From NCBI RefSeq assembly GCF_010730055.1, contig NZ_AP022575.1:2356001-2420000 (forward strand): DNA of 64,000 nt, written 5' to 3'. Positions 26,954 through 35,903 of the stretch are shown in pieces. Source of the DNA: Mycobacterium shinjukuense (GTDB taxonomy: Bacteria; Actinomycetota; Actinomycetes; Mycobacteriales; Mycobacteriaceae). The notes under the pieces were generated by a model that was given only the letters and a program-made list of their open reading frames with translations, ran no database searches and was not told where the DNA came from. A program made the translations under genes and the position numbers. The first letter of the stretch is position 1. The number at the start of each line of letters is the position of its first letter.

Positions 26954-28917
26954 CCGAAGTTCCCCCCTGTTGGGCGGTGCTGAGGGATCGGTGTCGTTGT
27001 GAACAGGTGGTTTATGTCGTTCGGGCATCCAGTCTGTAGACATGTAATAGATGACAATCTAGACGTGTATCAGTGTTTCTGAGTGGCTTAAGCACGAAGA
27101 TGCGCTATCGTTATAGACATGTATGTGGCGCGGGTGCCCAACCGGGGGTCGCCGCCAGCGATCCTGTTGCGGGAAAGCTACCGCGAGAACGGCAAAGTGA
27201 AAAACCGCACCCTGGCCAATCTGTCCCGCTGGCCCGCCGACAAAATCGACGCGCTTGCCGCAGTGCTTAAAGGGCTGCCGCCCAACATGGATTTGGCCCA
27301 AGCGTTCGACATCACCCGCAGCCTGCCGCACGGGCATGTGGCCGCAGTGCTGGGCACCGCGGCACGGCTGGGCATGGCCGAGTTGATCGACCCAACACCG
27401 TGCCGCAACCGGGATTTGGTGATGGCGATGCTGGTAGCGCAGATCATCGATCCAGACTCCAAACTGGGGATCGCCTGCGGGCTGCGCACCGAAACCGCTA
27501 CCAGCTCACTGGGGCAGGTGCTAAGCGTCGAAGCCTGCGACGAGGACGACCTGTATGCGGCGATGGACTGGGTGCTCACGCGCAAGGAGGACATCGAAAA
27601 TCGTTTGGCTGCCCGGCATCTGACCAATGGCACCCTGGTGCTCTATGACGTGTCCTCGGCGGCGTTTGAGGGGCGTACCTGCGAGCTAGCCAAGATCGGG
27701 CACGCCCGCGACGGGGTCAAAGGCCGGCTGCAGATCGTCTACGGGCTGCTGTGTTCCACCGCCGGAGCGCCGGTGGCCATCGAGGTGTTCGAGGGCAACA
27801 CCGGCGACCCCAAAACCCTGGCCACCCAAATCACCAAGATCAAAGACCGGTTCAACTTGGGCCGGGTAGTGCTGGTCGGAGATCGGGGCATGCTCACCAG
27901 CGCGCGCATCGACAAAGAGGTGCGCCCCGCAGCGCTGGACTGGATCACCGCGCTGCGCGCCCCGGCCATCAAGGCCCTCGTGGAGGCCGAAGCGCTGCAG
28001 CTCACACTGTTCGACCAGCACGACCTGTTGCAGATCACCCACCCCGACTACCCCGGCGAGCGACTGGTGTGCTGCCGCAACCCCGTCCTGGCCGAACAAC
28101 GGACCCGCAAACGCAACGACCTGCTTTCGGCCACCGAAAAGCAGCTGGAAGCCATCGCCGCGGCCACCCGCCGCGCCCGCCGCCCACTGCGCGGCAAAGA
28201 CAAGATCGCCCTGCGGGTCGGCACGGTGCGCAACAAGTTCAAGATGGCCAAACACTTTGACCTCCAGATCACTGACGAGTCATTTTCCTACACCCGCAAG
28301 ACCGATCAGATCGCCGCAGAGGCCGCGCTCGACGGCATCTACGTGCTGCGCACCAACCTGCCCGAGGACAGCCTCGCCGACGATGATGTGGTGTTGCGCT
28401 ACAAGGGACTTGAAGACGTCGAGCGGTTCTTCCGCGCGATGAATTCCGAACTGGACGTGCGCCCCATCCGCCGCCGGCTGGCCAACCGGGTGCGCGCCCA
28501 CATGCTCTTGCGCATGCTGTCCTACTACATCAGCTGGCACATGAAACAAGCCCTGGCCCCGATCCTGTTCGCCGACCACGACAAACCCGCCGCGGCCGCC
28601 AAACGCGCCAACCCCGTCGCGGCTACCGAGCGCTCCGACGCCGCCCTGAGCAAAGCAGCGCGCAAACGCACCCGCGACGACTACCCGGTGCACAGCTTCA
28701 CCACCCTGCTGGCCGACCTAGCCACCATCTGCGCCAACCAGATTCAACCCACCCAAGACCTGCCGGCATTCACCAAGATCACCAACCCCACCGCAGTGCA
28801 GCGACGAGCCTTCGAACTTCTCGACGTCTCTTACCGACTGGGCTACACGTAGGCAGTACACCACCACAAAACCCCAGCTCAACCCCACAATTCACCCCCA
28901 CCAGGGGGGAACTTCGG
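26954..28917 (+). mobile_element. IS1634-family insertion sequence
   Basis: 1964-bp element with terminal inverted repeats CCGAAGTTCCCCCCTG at 26954-26969 and its exact complement at 28902-28917; similarity extends a few bases further inward. It is flanked by TTAG on both sides (26949-26952 and 28918-28921), a probable short target duplication. One intact transposase is inside. The element splits a P-loop gene whose frame is restored when the element and one TTAG are removed. Confidence 0.85.
27119..28852 (+). CDS. IS1634-family (IS4-like) transposase
   Basis: 577-aa transposase starting MYVARVPNRGSPPAILLRES, a hallmark start of mycobacterial IS1634/IS1549-type transposases. A DDE domain is indicated by YDVSSAAFEG, the segment VVLVGDRGMLTSARI, and a C-terminal GIYVLRTNLPEDSLADDDVV then YKGLEDVERFFRAMNSEL. 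The frame is uninterrupted and both terminal repeats are intact, so the element may still be mobile. It is the only undamaged transposase in this part of the window. Confidence 0.88.
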   Translation: MYVARVPNRGSPPAILLRESYRENGKVKNRTLANLSRWPADKIDALAAVLKGLPPNMDLAQAFDITRSLPHGHVAAVLGTAARLGMAELIDPTPCRNRDLVMAMLVAQIIDPDSKLGIACGLRTETATSSLGQVLSVEACDEDDLYAAMDWVLTRKEDIENRLAARHLTNGTLVLYDVSSAAFEGRTCELAKIGHARDGVKGRLQIVYGLLCSTAGAPVAIEVFEGNTGDPKTLATQITKIKDRFNLGRVVLVGDRGMLTSARIDKEVRPAALDWITALRAPAIKALVEAEALQLTLFDQHDLLQITHPDYPGERLVCCRNPVLAEQRTRKRNDLLSATEKQLEAIAAATRRARRPLRGKDKIALRVGTVRNKFKMAKHFDLQITDESFSYTRKTDQIAAEAALDGIYVLRTNLPEDSLADDDVVLRYKGLEDVERFFRAMNSELDVRPIRRRLANRVRAHMLLRMLSYYISWHMKQALAPILFADHDKPAAAAKRANPVAATERSDAALSKAARKRTRDDYPVHSFTTLLADLATICANQIQPTQDLPAFTKITNPTAVQRRAFELLDVSYRLGYT

Positions 28918-28975
28918 TTAGGTTCTCGCCGCGGTGCAGCCTTTCGAAGTGCGCAGCACGGCCTGGGCCTAGGCC
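28918..28975 (-). pseudogene. IstB-like P-loop gene fragment, upstream part
   Basis: On the minus strand this segment reads AAHFERLHRGENL, in frame with ICGPLGTGKTFLLE on the other side of the IS1634-family element once one copy of the short target duplication is removed. Further upstream the frame decays. The gene was therefore an IstB-like ATPase fragment already truncated at both ends. Confidence 0.5.
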
Positions 28976-29001
28976 CCCGAGGTCTTTCTAGTGAGCGGGC
29001 C

Positions 29002-29376
29002 TCACGCGGCGTCGCCGCGTCTAAATCGGGTTACGCTCTCGCGCTGCGAGATCCAGCGCAACACCTCGTCGCACCGGTACACGACGCGGCGCCCGAGGGT
29101 GAAGCTCGCCGGACCGATGTCCGAATGACGCCAGTACCGCAGGGTTCCGACGGGGACGCCGATCATCTCCGAGACGTTTTGCCCCGGGCAGTTCCATTGG
29201 TCCTGCTGAATCAGGCCGGTCATCCAGTGCATCCAATAGTGATGACAGTACTCGTGTGTTCGGGGGCATTCAGGGTGAGCACGCGGGGGTAGGGTTCCGG
29301 CGCTGACGGTGAGGAGCGTGTCGGCCGGTTGGGGCCCGGTTTGGTGTGTGTGGTGCCGGGGCGGCACGGTGATCAA
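29002..29376 (-). CDS. AlpA/excisionase-like helix-turn-helix protein
   Basis: The last ~60 residues (VSEMIGVPVGTLRYWRHSDI then RRVVYRCDEVLRWISQRE) are the MerR-like winged helix of AlpA/excisionase proteins, which regulate or assist phage and integrative-element recombination. The open frame gives 124 aa, but the N-terminal part is His/Pro-rich and may not be translated; internal ATGs at 29232 and 29223 would give 76 or 73 aa. No integrase gene is beside it, so it looks like a leftover of a larger element. Confidence 0.6.
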   Translation of the reverse strand: MITVPPRHHTHQTGPQPADTLLTVSAGTLPPRAHPECPRTHEYCHHYWMHWMTGLIQQDQWNCPGQNVSEMIGVPVGTLRYWRHSDIGPASFTLGRRVVYRCDEVLRWISQRESVTRFRRGDAA

Positions 29377-29391
29377 GTCATTGGTAGGCGA

Positions 29392-29434
29392 CGGCCCTCC
29401 CGTCGTCTCTTGGCCGAGTGCTACGGGAGGGCCG
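29392..29434 (+). terminator. hairpin upstream of the IS1604-like cassette
   Basis: CGGCCCTCCCGT (29392-29403) pairs perfectly with ACGGGAGGGCCG (29423-29434) across a 19-nt loop and is followed by CCTTTTC. It could be a terminator protecting the element from outside transcription or part of the element's left end. Confidence 0.5.
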
Positions 29435-29456
29435 CCTTTTCGCGCTCGGAGGCGCT

Positions 29457-30079
29457 GTGGTCACCGTAGAAGCAGATGTCGGTCTAGTCGAGCGCAGGTT
29501 GGCGGCTGGTGAGCTGAGCTGTCCGTTCTGCGGGGTGTGCTGGCGGGTGGGGCGGGCGCGGGCGCGGCAGTTGCGCGGCGTGGATGGGCCGGTGGAGCTG
29601 CATCCACGCCGGTCGCGGTGCACCGGGTGCGGGTGACGCATGTGTTGTTGCCGGTGACGGCGTTGCTGCGCCGTGCGGACACCGCGGCGGTGGTCGTGTC
29701 GGCGCTGGTGGCCAAGGGCGCCAGCCGGGTGGGGTTTCGCCGGATCGCTGCGGATGTGGCGCGGCCGGCCGAGACGGTGCGGGGCTGGCTACGGCGCTTC
29801 GCCGAGCGGGCCGAGGCGGTGCGTTGGGTGTTCACCGTGTGGCTAGCCGCGGTGGCTGCCGATCCGGTGATGCCCGATGCGGCCGGCGGGGTGTTCATCG
29901 ATGCGGTGAGTGCGATGGTTGCGCTCGCGGCGGCCATCGGGCGTCGTTTTTCGCTGCCCAGGGTGTCGCTGGCCGAGGTGGCGGTAGCGGTTTCGGGTGG
30001 CCGGTTGTTGGCGCCGGGCTGGCCCGGTGAGCCGGTGCAACACGAGTCGACCCTGCCGGCGGCGCGAATCACGCCGTAA
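29457..30079 (+). pseudogene. zinc-ribbon helper protein of IS1604-like element (Rv2811-like), frameshifted
   Basis: GTG 29457 opens VTVEADVGLVERRLAAGELS with cysteine pairs CPFC and CTGC, a probable zinc ribbon. The frame hits TGA right after CTGCG at about 29636. Adding one G to the GGG run there restores CTGCG-VTHVLLPVTALLRRADTAA and continues to 30079 with a helix-turn-helix-like ARPAETVRGWLRRFAERAEA. A single-base loss in a G run therefore splits the gene. It sits upstream of the transposase and AAA protein, matching Rv2811-Rv2812-Rv2813. Confidence 0.65.
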
Positions 30080-30133
30080 ATCTGTGCGCTGTTGTGTGTT
30101 TTTCAACGACAGCAAACAGAAGGGAGCGGCCCG

Positions 30134-31423
30134 GTGGCGGTCGGCGGCGATGAGGAGAAGGTGCGCGCGGAGCGTGCGCGGGCGATCGGGTTGTTTCGGT
30201 ACCAGTTGATCCGGGAGGCCGCCGATGCGGCGCTTTCTACCAAGGAGCGCGGGAAGATGGTGCGCGAGTTGGCTTCCCGGGAGCACGTCGACCCGTTCGG
30301 GCGGCGGGTGCGGATGAGCCGTCAAACCATCGACCGCTGGATCCGCGACTGGCGGGCCGGCGGGTTTGACGCGCTGGTGCCCAACCCCCGCCAGTGCACC
30401 CCGCGCACTCCGGTCGAGGTGCTGGAGTTGGCGGTGGCGCTGCGTCGGGAAAACCCGCAGCGCACCGCGGCGGCGATCCGGCGGATCTTGTGCACCCAGC
30501 TGGGCTGGGCGCCCGATGAACGCACCCTGCAGCGCAACTTTCACTGGCTCGGCCTGACCGGCGCCGCCACCGGGTCGGCGCCCGCGGTGTTCGGCCGGTT
30601 CCAGGCCGAGCACCCGAACGACCTGTGGACTGGAGATGCGTTGCACGGCATACGAATTACTGTCCACAAGACGTATCTGTTCGCGTTCTTAGACGACCAT
30701 TCCCGGCTGCTGCCCGGCTACCGGTGGGGCTACGCCGAGGACACCGTGCGGCTGGCCGCCGCGCTGCGCCCGGCGCTGGCGTCCCGCGGTGTCCCCAAGG
30801 CGATCTACGTCGACTGCGGCTCGGCGTTCGTCGACACGTGGCTGTTGCGGGCATGCGCGAAACTCGGTGTGCGTCTTGTTCATTCCACACCAGGTCGGCC
30901 CGAAGGGCGGGGCAAGATCGAGAGGTTCTTCAGGACGGTGCGCGAGCAGTTCCTGGTTGAGATCAGCGGCGAACCCGACACCGTCGGCCGCCACCACGTG
31001 ACCGACCTGAACGAATTGAATCGGCTGTTCGCGGCCGGGGTCGAAACCGTCTACCACCGGCAGGTGCATTCCGAAACCGGGCAGACCCCGCTGGCCCGCT
31101 GGTGCGCTGCCGGCCCCGTCGCGCTGCCCGCCCCAGAGGCGCTCACCGAGGCATTCCTGTGGGAGGAGCACCGCCGGGTCACCAAGACCGCCACCGTCTC
31201 GCTGCACGGCAACAGCTACGAGGTCGACCCGGCGCTGGTCGGGCGCAAGGTAGAGCTGGTGTTCGACCCGTTCGATTTGACCCGCATCCAGGTCCGTGCC
31301 GGCGGCGTACCGATGGGTCTGGCCATCCCGCATCACATCGGACGCCATGCACACCCCAAGGCCAAACCCGAAACCCCCCCTCCGCACCACCCCGACCGTC
31401 GGGCATCGACTACGCGCAGTTGA
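30134..31423 (+). CDS. IS1604-like transposase with frameshifted C-terminus (Rv2812-like)
   Basis: 429-aa integrase-fold transposase. An N-terminal helix-turn-helix (MSRQTIDRWIRDWRAGGFDA) precedes the DDE core: WTGDALHGI, YVDCGSAFVDTW, and the Glu in GRGKIERFF. A ribosome site AAGGGAG precedes GTG 30134. In the run of seven C near 31373 the frame changes: the expected ending IDYAQLIETAHAAELARGVN to QEAQPK stands in another frame that stops at 31545, which would give ~470 aa, close to Rv2812. The catalytic domain is whole, but the tail that precedes the AAA partner is replaced. Confidence 0.75.
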   Translation: MAVGGDEEKVRAERARAIGLFRYQLIREAADAALSTKERGKMVRELASREHVDPFGRRVRMSRQTIDRWIRDWRAGGFDALVPNPRQCTPRTPVEVLELAVALRRENPQRTAAAIRRILCTQLGWAPDERTLQRNFHWLGLTGAATGSAPAVFGRFQAEHPNDLWTGDALHGIRITVHKTYLFAFLDDHSRLLPGYRWGYAEDTVRLAAALRPALASRGVPKAIYVDCGSAFVDTWLLRACAKLGVRLVHSTPGRPEGRGKIERFFRTVREQFLVEISGEPDTVGRHHVTDLNELNRLFAAGVETVYHRQVHSETGQTPLARWCAAGPVALPAPEALTEAFLWEEHRRVTKTATVSLHGNSYEVDPALVGRKVELVFDPFDLTRIQVRAGGVPMGLAIPHHIGRHAHPKAKPETPPPHHPDRRASTTRS

Positions 31424-31541
31424 TCGAAACCGCCCACGCCGCCGAGCTCGCCCGCGGGGTCAACTACGCCGCCCTCACCGCCAACACCGACCAGATCCCC
31501 GGGCAACTCGACCTACTCACCGGCCAGGAGGCCCAACCGAA

Positions 31542-32356
31542 ATGATGGACAAACTGATCTCCTACTACGGGTTTTCGCGCATCCCCTTCGGCCGCGATCT
31601 GGCCCCCTTCCATGCTGCACCGCCACGGCGCGCACAACGAAGCGGTCGCTCGCATCGGCTGGTGTGTCGCCGACCGCCGCATCGGTGTGGTCACCGGCGA
31701 GGTCGGCGCCGGCAAGACGGTAGCCGTGCGCGCCGCGCTGACCGCCCTGGACCGAAGCCGCCACGCCGTCATCTACCTGCCCGACCCCACCGTCGGGGTG
31801 CGCGGCATCCACCACCGCATCGTCGCCTCGTTGGGCGGACAACCCCTTACCCACCACGCAACTTTGGCTCCCCAAGCCGCCGACGCCCTGGCCGCCGAAC
31901 AAGCCGAGCGCGGACGCACCCCCTGTCGTGGTCGTCGAGGAAGCACACCTGCTCGACTATGACCAGTTGGAAGCGTTGCGGCTCTTGACAAATCACGACC
32001 TCGACTCGTCGAGCCCCTTCGCGTGCCTGCTCATCGGCCAGCCCACGCTACGGCGCCGGATGAAACTTGGCGTGCTCGCCGCGCTCGACCAGCGCATCGG
32101 CCTGCGCTACGCAATGCCGCCCATGACCGACAAGGAGACCGCAAGCTACCTGCGCCACCACCTGGCCCTGGCCGGGCGTGACGACACGCTGTTCTCCGAC
32201 GACGCGGTCACCCTCGTGCATCAGACAAGCCGAGGCTATCCACGCGCGGTCAACAACCTCGCACTACAAGCCCTCGTTGCCGCGTTCGCCGCCGATAAGG
32301 CCATCGTGGATGAATCCTCCACCCGCACAGCCATCGCCGAAGTCACGGCAGACTGA
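31542..32356 (+). pseudogene. AAA ATPase partner of IS1604-like element (Rv2813-like), two frameshifts
   Basis: Begins MMDKLISYYGFSRIPFGRDL at ATG 31542 behind AGGAGG. Three successive frames are needed: to ~31605, then GVVTGEVGAGKTVAVRAAL (Walker A), then from ~31922 VVVVEEAHLLDYDQLEALR (Walker B) and LLIGQPTLRRRM to the end. Each change is one extra base beside a run of five C. The family (ExeA/TniB-like) helps transposases choose targets. As written, no full-length ATPase can be made. Confidence 0.75.
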
Positions 32357-32384
32357 ACACCACACCGACACCCTAACCACCACC

Positions 32385-32413
32385 GACCCCGCCGGACACC
32401 TCCCGGCGGGGTC
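32385..32413 (+). terminator. terminator-like hairpin after the AAA gene
   Basis: GACCCCGCCGG (32385-32395) pairs with CCGGCGGGGTC (32403-32413) over a 7-nt loop, followed by ATTTCAT. It lies 29 bp after the stop of the Rv2813-like gene. Confidence 0.6.
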
Positions 32414-32594
32414 ATTTCATGCCCACACGTTCTCATCGCCAACGCCGCCATCATGCTCATCCTGAATGCCGGTCAACACTCGTGTCTTGCTCACCACCAC
32501 AGCCGCATTCGTGCCCAACTGCTCTCATCTAGTCGATTCAGCCGCGTCCAGCCGCAACCGTGCCAGCGGAACGGCACGATCGCCGGCAGGTTGA

Positions 32595-33485
32595 TCAGGA
32601 CCGCAGCACCGCCAGCGCGTTCTCCACTTCGCGGCGGTGCCGTTCGTCGCAGGCGGCCCACCGCTGCTCGTCGGCGTCGAGGTCGGTGAGGAACGCAAAT
32701 CGCTTCCGAACGCGAGCTTCCCAGGCAGCCATAGCGACAGGACGAGTCAGCACGCCGATCGAGTCGGGCTGGAAGTCGTGCTCGCTGCGGGCGGCGAGGA
32801 CGTCTTCGACGCGTAGTGGCCGGGTGCCGCGCCGGTCATCGACGACATCACCCCACACCTTGAGCACCCACAGCCGCCGCACGAGCGGTTCGTCAATCGT
32901 TCGCGAGGCGAAGTGGTTCAGGTCGTACAGGTCCCGTGCCAGCGCAACGCGGCGGTACCGCGCGAGTTTCTCTGCGCAGGCTTCCGCTTCTGCCACGACC
33001 GGCAGTGTCGGCAGCCCAAAACCGTAAGCCTTATGGATCGGCAACTGGATGAATGCGAGCAGCTCAGACGGCAAAGCCAACGGCCGCCGTGCGAACTCGA
33101 CGCTGGCGACGATCCGGGGCTCGCCCAATTCCGTGTGCCGCACCCGCAACTGCCAATGCCGGCCGTCGCCTCGTGTGCTCTGCACGCCGAATTCGAAGCC
33201 GCCGACACGGGCGCCGTCGATCAGCTCGCACACCTCCAGCACGACCTCATCGTCGGGCGCGCTGAAGTCCAGATCAGTGGAGAACCGCCCGACGTTGCCC
33301 AGCCGGCACTTCCGTAAGCTGGTACCGCCTTTGAACACCAGGCGGTTATCGCCGAACTGGACGGTCTGCGACAGCAGGTACAGCAGGTGGTCCTGGGCGA
33401 CGTCGAGCAGAGCGGCGTCGTATGCCTCGGCCCGACCAAGAGCGTGACGCGCAACGAGCGCACGGGTCAGACCGGCCACAGTCAC
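32595..33485 (-). CDS. menT4: MenT4 nucleotidyltransferase toxin (AbiEii/DUF1814)
   Basis: 296-aa protein of the AbiEii/DUF1814 nucleotidyltransferase fold, matching Rv2826c (MenT4). Family members modify tRNA or related targets by adding nucleotides. The active-site region reads FKGGTSLRKCRLGNVGRFST then DLDFSAP, with the G-S and D-x-D pattern; a later VVAEAEACAEKLARYRR supplies the conserved Lys. The GTG start overlaps the menA4 stop by four bases, so toxin translation is coupled to the antitoxin. Confidence 0.88.
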   Translation of the reverse strand: MTVAGLTRALVARHALGRAEAYDAALLDVAQDHLLYLLSQTVQFGDNRLVFKGGTSLRKCRLGNVGRFSTDLDFSAPDDEVVLEVCELIDGARVGGFEFGVQSTRGDGRHWQLRVRHTELGEPRIVASVEFARRPLALPSELLAFIQLPIHKAYGFGLPTLPVVAEAEACAEKLARYRRVALARDLYDLNHFASRTIDEPLVRRLWVLKVWGDVVDDRRGTRPLRVEDVLAARSEHDFQPDSIGVLTRPVAMAAWEARVRKRFAFLTDLDADEQRWAACDERHRREVENALAVLRS

Positions 33486-34369
33486 GCCTTGCCGATCACG
33501 CGCAGCAGCGGTACGACGAGCTCGTCGACAAGCTGATACTCGGGAGCCCAGACACTCTCGCCACGGTCGCGGCTGTGCGCGGTGGTGAATCGAGTCACCG
33601 GCATCACTTCGGTGTGCCGCTTGGCCAGCAGCGCCTGGCCTCGTGCCGGTTCACCGCCCGAGTCCAGCAGGTAGCTTGCACGCTGCCAGGCCGATGTCGG
33701 CCGGCCCGACAGTAGACGCTCCAGGCGCTCGTCACTGCAGTCGGCGACGAGGTCGTCAAGGTGGGGGACAAGGTCGGCCCACGGCCCGAACGAGGCCGGG
33801 CGCGTGGCGATTTGCACAAGTAATGCTTCTGGGCCTAGCGCCGGTAACCCGGTCGCCCACGCGACGAGGTCGAGCCGCCGCCGGACCAGCAACGCGGGAC
33901 GCGGAGCCAGCAGTGCGGTGTCCGCCGCGTTCCAGGGGATGCGCACGACGGACACATACGATGCTAGGCCGTCGGGCAGCCTTTTGGCCGGCGGCAGCCA
34001 GATCGGGATGCGGCCGTCGGGTTGGCGGTCCAGGTATCCGAGGTGCCACGCTGCGGATGCGCCGGCCAGCATGAAGCCCGCGTTCTGGTCACGGGCCAGC
34101 CACGACCGCAGCGGTAGATACGGGTCCGAGATGGCGGCCTCGCCGGGGGGAATGAATGCCCAGGTGCCTTTCACCGGCAGTTGGACCAGCCACCCAATGC
34201 GGCGCAGTTCGCGGATGGCGGAGTCGGGGTCGCGTCCACACCCAGCCTCTGTAAGCCGTTGCGTCAGATCCTCTTTCGTGACGACTACGGGCCGATCGCG
34301 AGCGAGGCCGGACACCACCCGTGACGCCCACGTGGGGATGCGCCGATCGGCGCCGGCTGGGCTCACCAC
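33482..34369 (-). CDS. menA4: MenA4 antitoxin (AbiEi-like winged-helix)
   Basis: 295 aa from the GTG at 34369, the length recalled for Rv2827c, a DNA-binding protein of known structure. The N-terminal part (RIPTWASRVVSGLARDRPVV then TKEDLTQRL) is a winged helix of the AbiEi type; the remainder should neutralise MenT4. A longer frame to 34675 crosses the promoter and is rejected. Upstream lie paired repeats that may be its operator. Confidence 0.87.
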   Translation of the reverse strand: MVSPAGADRRIPTWASRVVSGLARDRPVVVTKEDLTQRLTEAGCGRDPDSAIRELRRIGWLVQLPVKGTWAFIPPGEAAISDPYLPLRSWLARDQNAGFMLAGASAAWHLGYLDRQPDGRIPIWLPPAKRLPDGLASYVSVVRIPWNAADTALLAPRPALLVRRRLDLVAWATGLPALGPEALLVQIATRPASFGPWADLVPHLDDLVADCSDERLERLLSGRPTSAWQRASYLLDSGGEPARGQALLAKRHTEVMPVTRFTTAHSRDRGESVWAPEYQLVDELVVPLLRVIGKA

Positions 34370-34678
34370 CGAACTTGAATTCACACCGGAAACTATACTA
34401 TATCTGTACGCAACAATGTTCAAACTCAAGAAATCACTTGATTTAGGAACGGGCTTCGGTCGGTGACAGTATGAAACCCGTTCCAAACTCAAGTGCCCTG
34501 TACGGGCTGGCGGCGATGCGGTGCAACGGCGAGAGCACAAAACGCGCTTCGCGGATGACCGGACGGCGCACCGGAGAGTTGCCACGAACGTCACCCCTGA
34601 AATCAAGTGGGACCAGGATGCACTGACGCGTTGCTCGGACCAGTCACCCAGGCGATGCGCCTCGGCCGGCTCCAAAAC
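34370..34678. promoter_or_regulatory. menAT4 promoter region with direct and inverted repeats
   Basis: 309 bp without a gene. An A/T-rich patch at 34391-34402 gives, on the minus strand, TAGTAT 17 bp after TTGAAC, a fair promoter. CAAACTCAAG occurs at 34421-34430 and again at 34484-34493. GGAACGGG (34446-34453) and CCCGTTCC (34477-34484) form an inverted repeat. These are candidate binding sites for MenA4. Confidence 0.5.
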
Positions 34679-35224
34679 TCAACCCACGGCCTCGCGGACC
34701 CGGGCGGCGACCTCGGCCAGCGCGGCCTCGTCGTGCACCGGCGCCGCCAACGTCGGCGTCACCGGCAGCCGCACCCAGCTGGTGCAACCGCCGTACTCGG
34801 GGGTGCGGGTCAGCGAGACCGGCTCGGCCAGCGGGATCGCGCAGACCACCAGCACGGCCAGCCTGTGCTTGGGCCGAAAGTCGAGCCGGTCGGCGCGCAC
34901 CGACTCGGCGGTCCAGATGTGCAGATCCTCGATGGCGTCCAGACCCTCTGGCCGGTTAACCGGCACCGCCGCAACAACTTTCGCTGCGGCCCGCAGTAGC
35001 ACACACTCGTCGGTGCTGTCGGCGGCCGCCGGGCCCAGCAGGTCGCGGTGCTCGGGACGAACCCGCTCGGCGTGGCTGTGCGCGACCGTCGGGAACAACA
35101 AGAACTCGTGGGCCGCCACCTCGAAGCGCTTCTCGCCGATCCCGCCCTTGCGCAGCAGCACCGTCTGCCGGCCGTCCAGCAGCGCGTGCACCGCCGCGCT
35201 CCACTCCTTCAGCGCTGGCGTCAC
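34679..35224 (-). CDS. DUF1802-family protein (Rv2828c-like)
   Basis: 181-aa protein, same length as recalled for Rv2828c. The opening ALKEWSAAVHALLDGRQTVL LRKGGIGE block and EFLLFPTVAHSHAE define DUF1802. No biochemical role is known to me; the neighbouring family members are soluble cytoplasmic proteins. The GTG start overlaps the stop of the DUF2277 gene by four bases, so the two are co-translated. Confidence 0.82.
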   Translation of the reverse strand: MTPALKEWSAAVHALLDGRQTVLLRKGGIGEKRFEVAAHEFLLFPTVAHSHAERVRPEHRDLLGPAAADSTDECVLLRAAAKVVAAVPVNRPEGLDAIEDLHIWTAESVRADRLDFRPKHRLAVLVVCAIPLAEPVSLTRTPEYGGCTSWVRLPVTPTLAAPVHDEAALAEVAARVREAVG

Positions 35225-35490
35225 CGCGATCCCGCGAGCCGGGCCGCCACGTCGGGTCGGCGCAACGGCGGGACGGTCTTCGGCGGCAGCCGCCGGGGCG
35301 GCAGGGCGTCCAGCAACCGCGTCGTCGCCGCGGTCACCTCGGCGACGGCGGCCTCAAACGCCTCGGCGGTGGCCGCCGACGGGAGCGTGATGCCACTGAC
35401 CTTGCGCACATACTGGCGCGCCGCCGCCGCGATCTCGACGGGCGTGGCCGGGGGTTGCAGCCCGCGCAGTTCGGTGATGTTGCGGCACAT
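35221..35490 (-). CDS. DUF2277-family small protein (Rv2828A-like)
   Basis: 89 aa starting MCRNITELRGLQPPATPVEI, the invariant opening of DUF2277 proteins. Function unknown. ATG at 35490; the long upstream extension of the frame is a shadow of vapC22. It is coupled to the DUF1802 gene and begins 20 bp after the vapC22 stop. Confidence 0.82.
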   Translation of the reverse strand: MCRNITELRGLQPPATPVEIAAAARQYVRKVSGITLPSAATAEAFEAAVAEVTAATTRLLDALPPRRLPPKTVPPLRRPDVAARLAGSR

Positions 35491-35510
35491 GCCCTCAACG
35501 ATAGGCGCGG

Positions 35511-35903
35511 CTACCAGACGGTGACCGGTCGTGGGTGCCGATGACTGCGTAGCCGCCGGTCCTTGGTCACCAGCCGCCAGCCGTGTTCGATCGCGGTGGC
35601 GTAGATCAACCGGTCGGCCGGATCGCCGGGGAACGACGAGGGCAGCGCCACCGTCGTGGCGGCGACCGAGGGCGTGATACCGACGGTGCGAACGTGCTCG
35701 GCCAGCTGCTGAAGCCAGGACAACACCGGAATCGCCAGTTGGATGCGTTCCTGTTCGGCAAGCCAAGCCAGCTCGAACCACGAAATCGCGGCGACGGCGA
35801 GCTCGTCGGCGTGTTCGATGGCCTGGCTCGCCGCCATGCTGAGACGCTGCGGCTCGGCCGACCACCAGTAGGCCACATGCGAGTCGAGCAGCACCGTCGT
35901 CAT
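35511..35903 (-). CDS. vapC22: VapC22 toxin, PIN-domain ribonuclease
   Basis: 130-aa PIN-domain toxin. The four-acid active site is visible: Asp in TTVLLDSHVAYWW, Glu in ISWFELAWL, and the Asp pair in FPGDPADRLIYATA. Start ATG 35903 gives the length recalled for Rv2829c and overlaps the vapB22 stop by four bases. Confidence 0.94.
   Translation of the reverse strand: MTTVLLDSHVAYWWSAEPQRLSMAASQAIEHADELAVAAISWFELAWLAEQERIQLAIPVLSWLQQLAEHVRTVGITPSVAATTVALPSSFPGDPADRLIYATAIEHGWRLVTKDRRLRSHRHPRPVTVW

Noticed and set aside
26767..27057. Minus-strand 96-aa frame containing a P-loop
   Set aside because: It runs through the left terminal repeat of the IS element and is an accident of the junction; only the part outside the element belongs to the IstB-like fragment.
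29274..29300. GAGCACGCGGGGGTAGGGTTCC, similar to half a type I-E repeat
   Set aside because: Only half of the repeat matches, there is no partner at 61 bp, and it lies upstream of the AlpA-like gene.
26474..32594. Search for the tuberculosis-type III-A CRISPR direct repeat and cas genes
   Set aside because: No GTCGTCAGACCCAAAACCCC-like repeat and no Cas-like protein was seen here on either strand.
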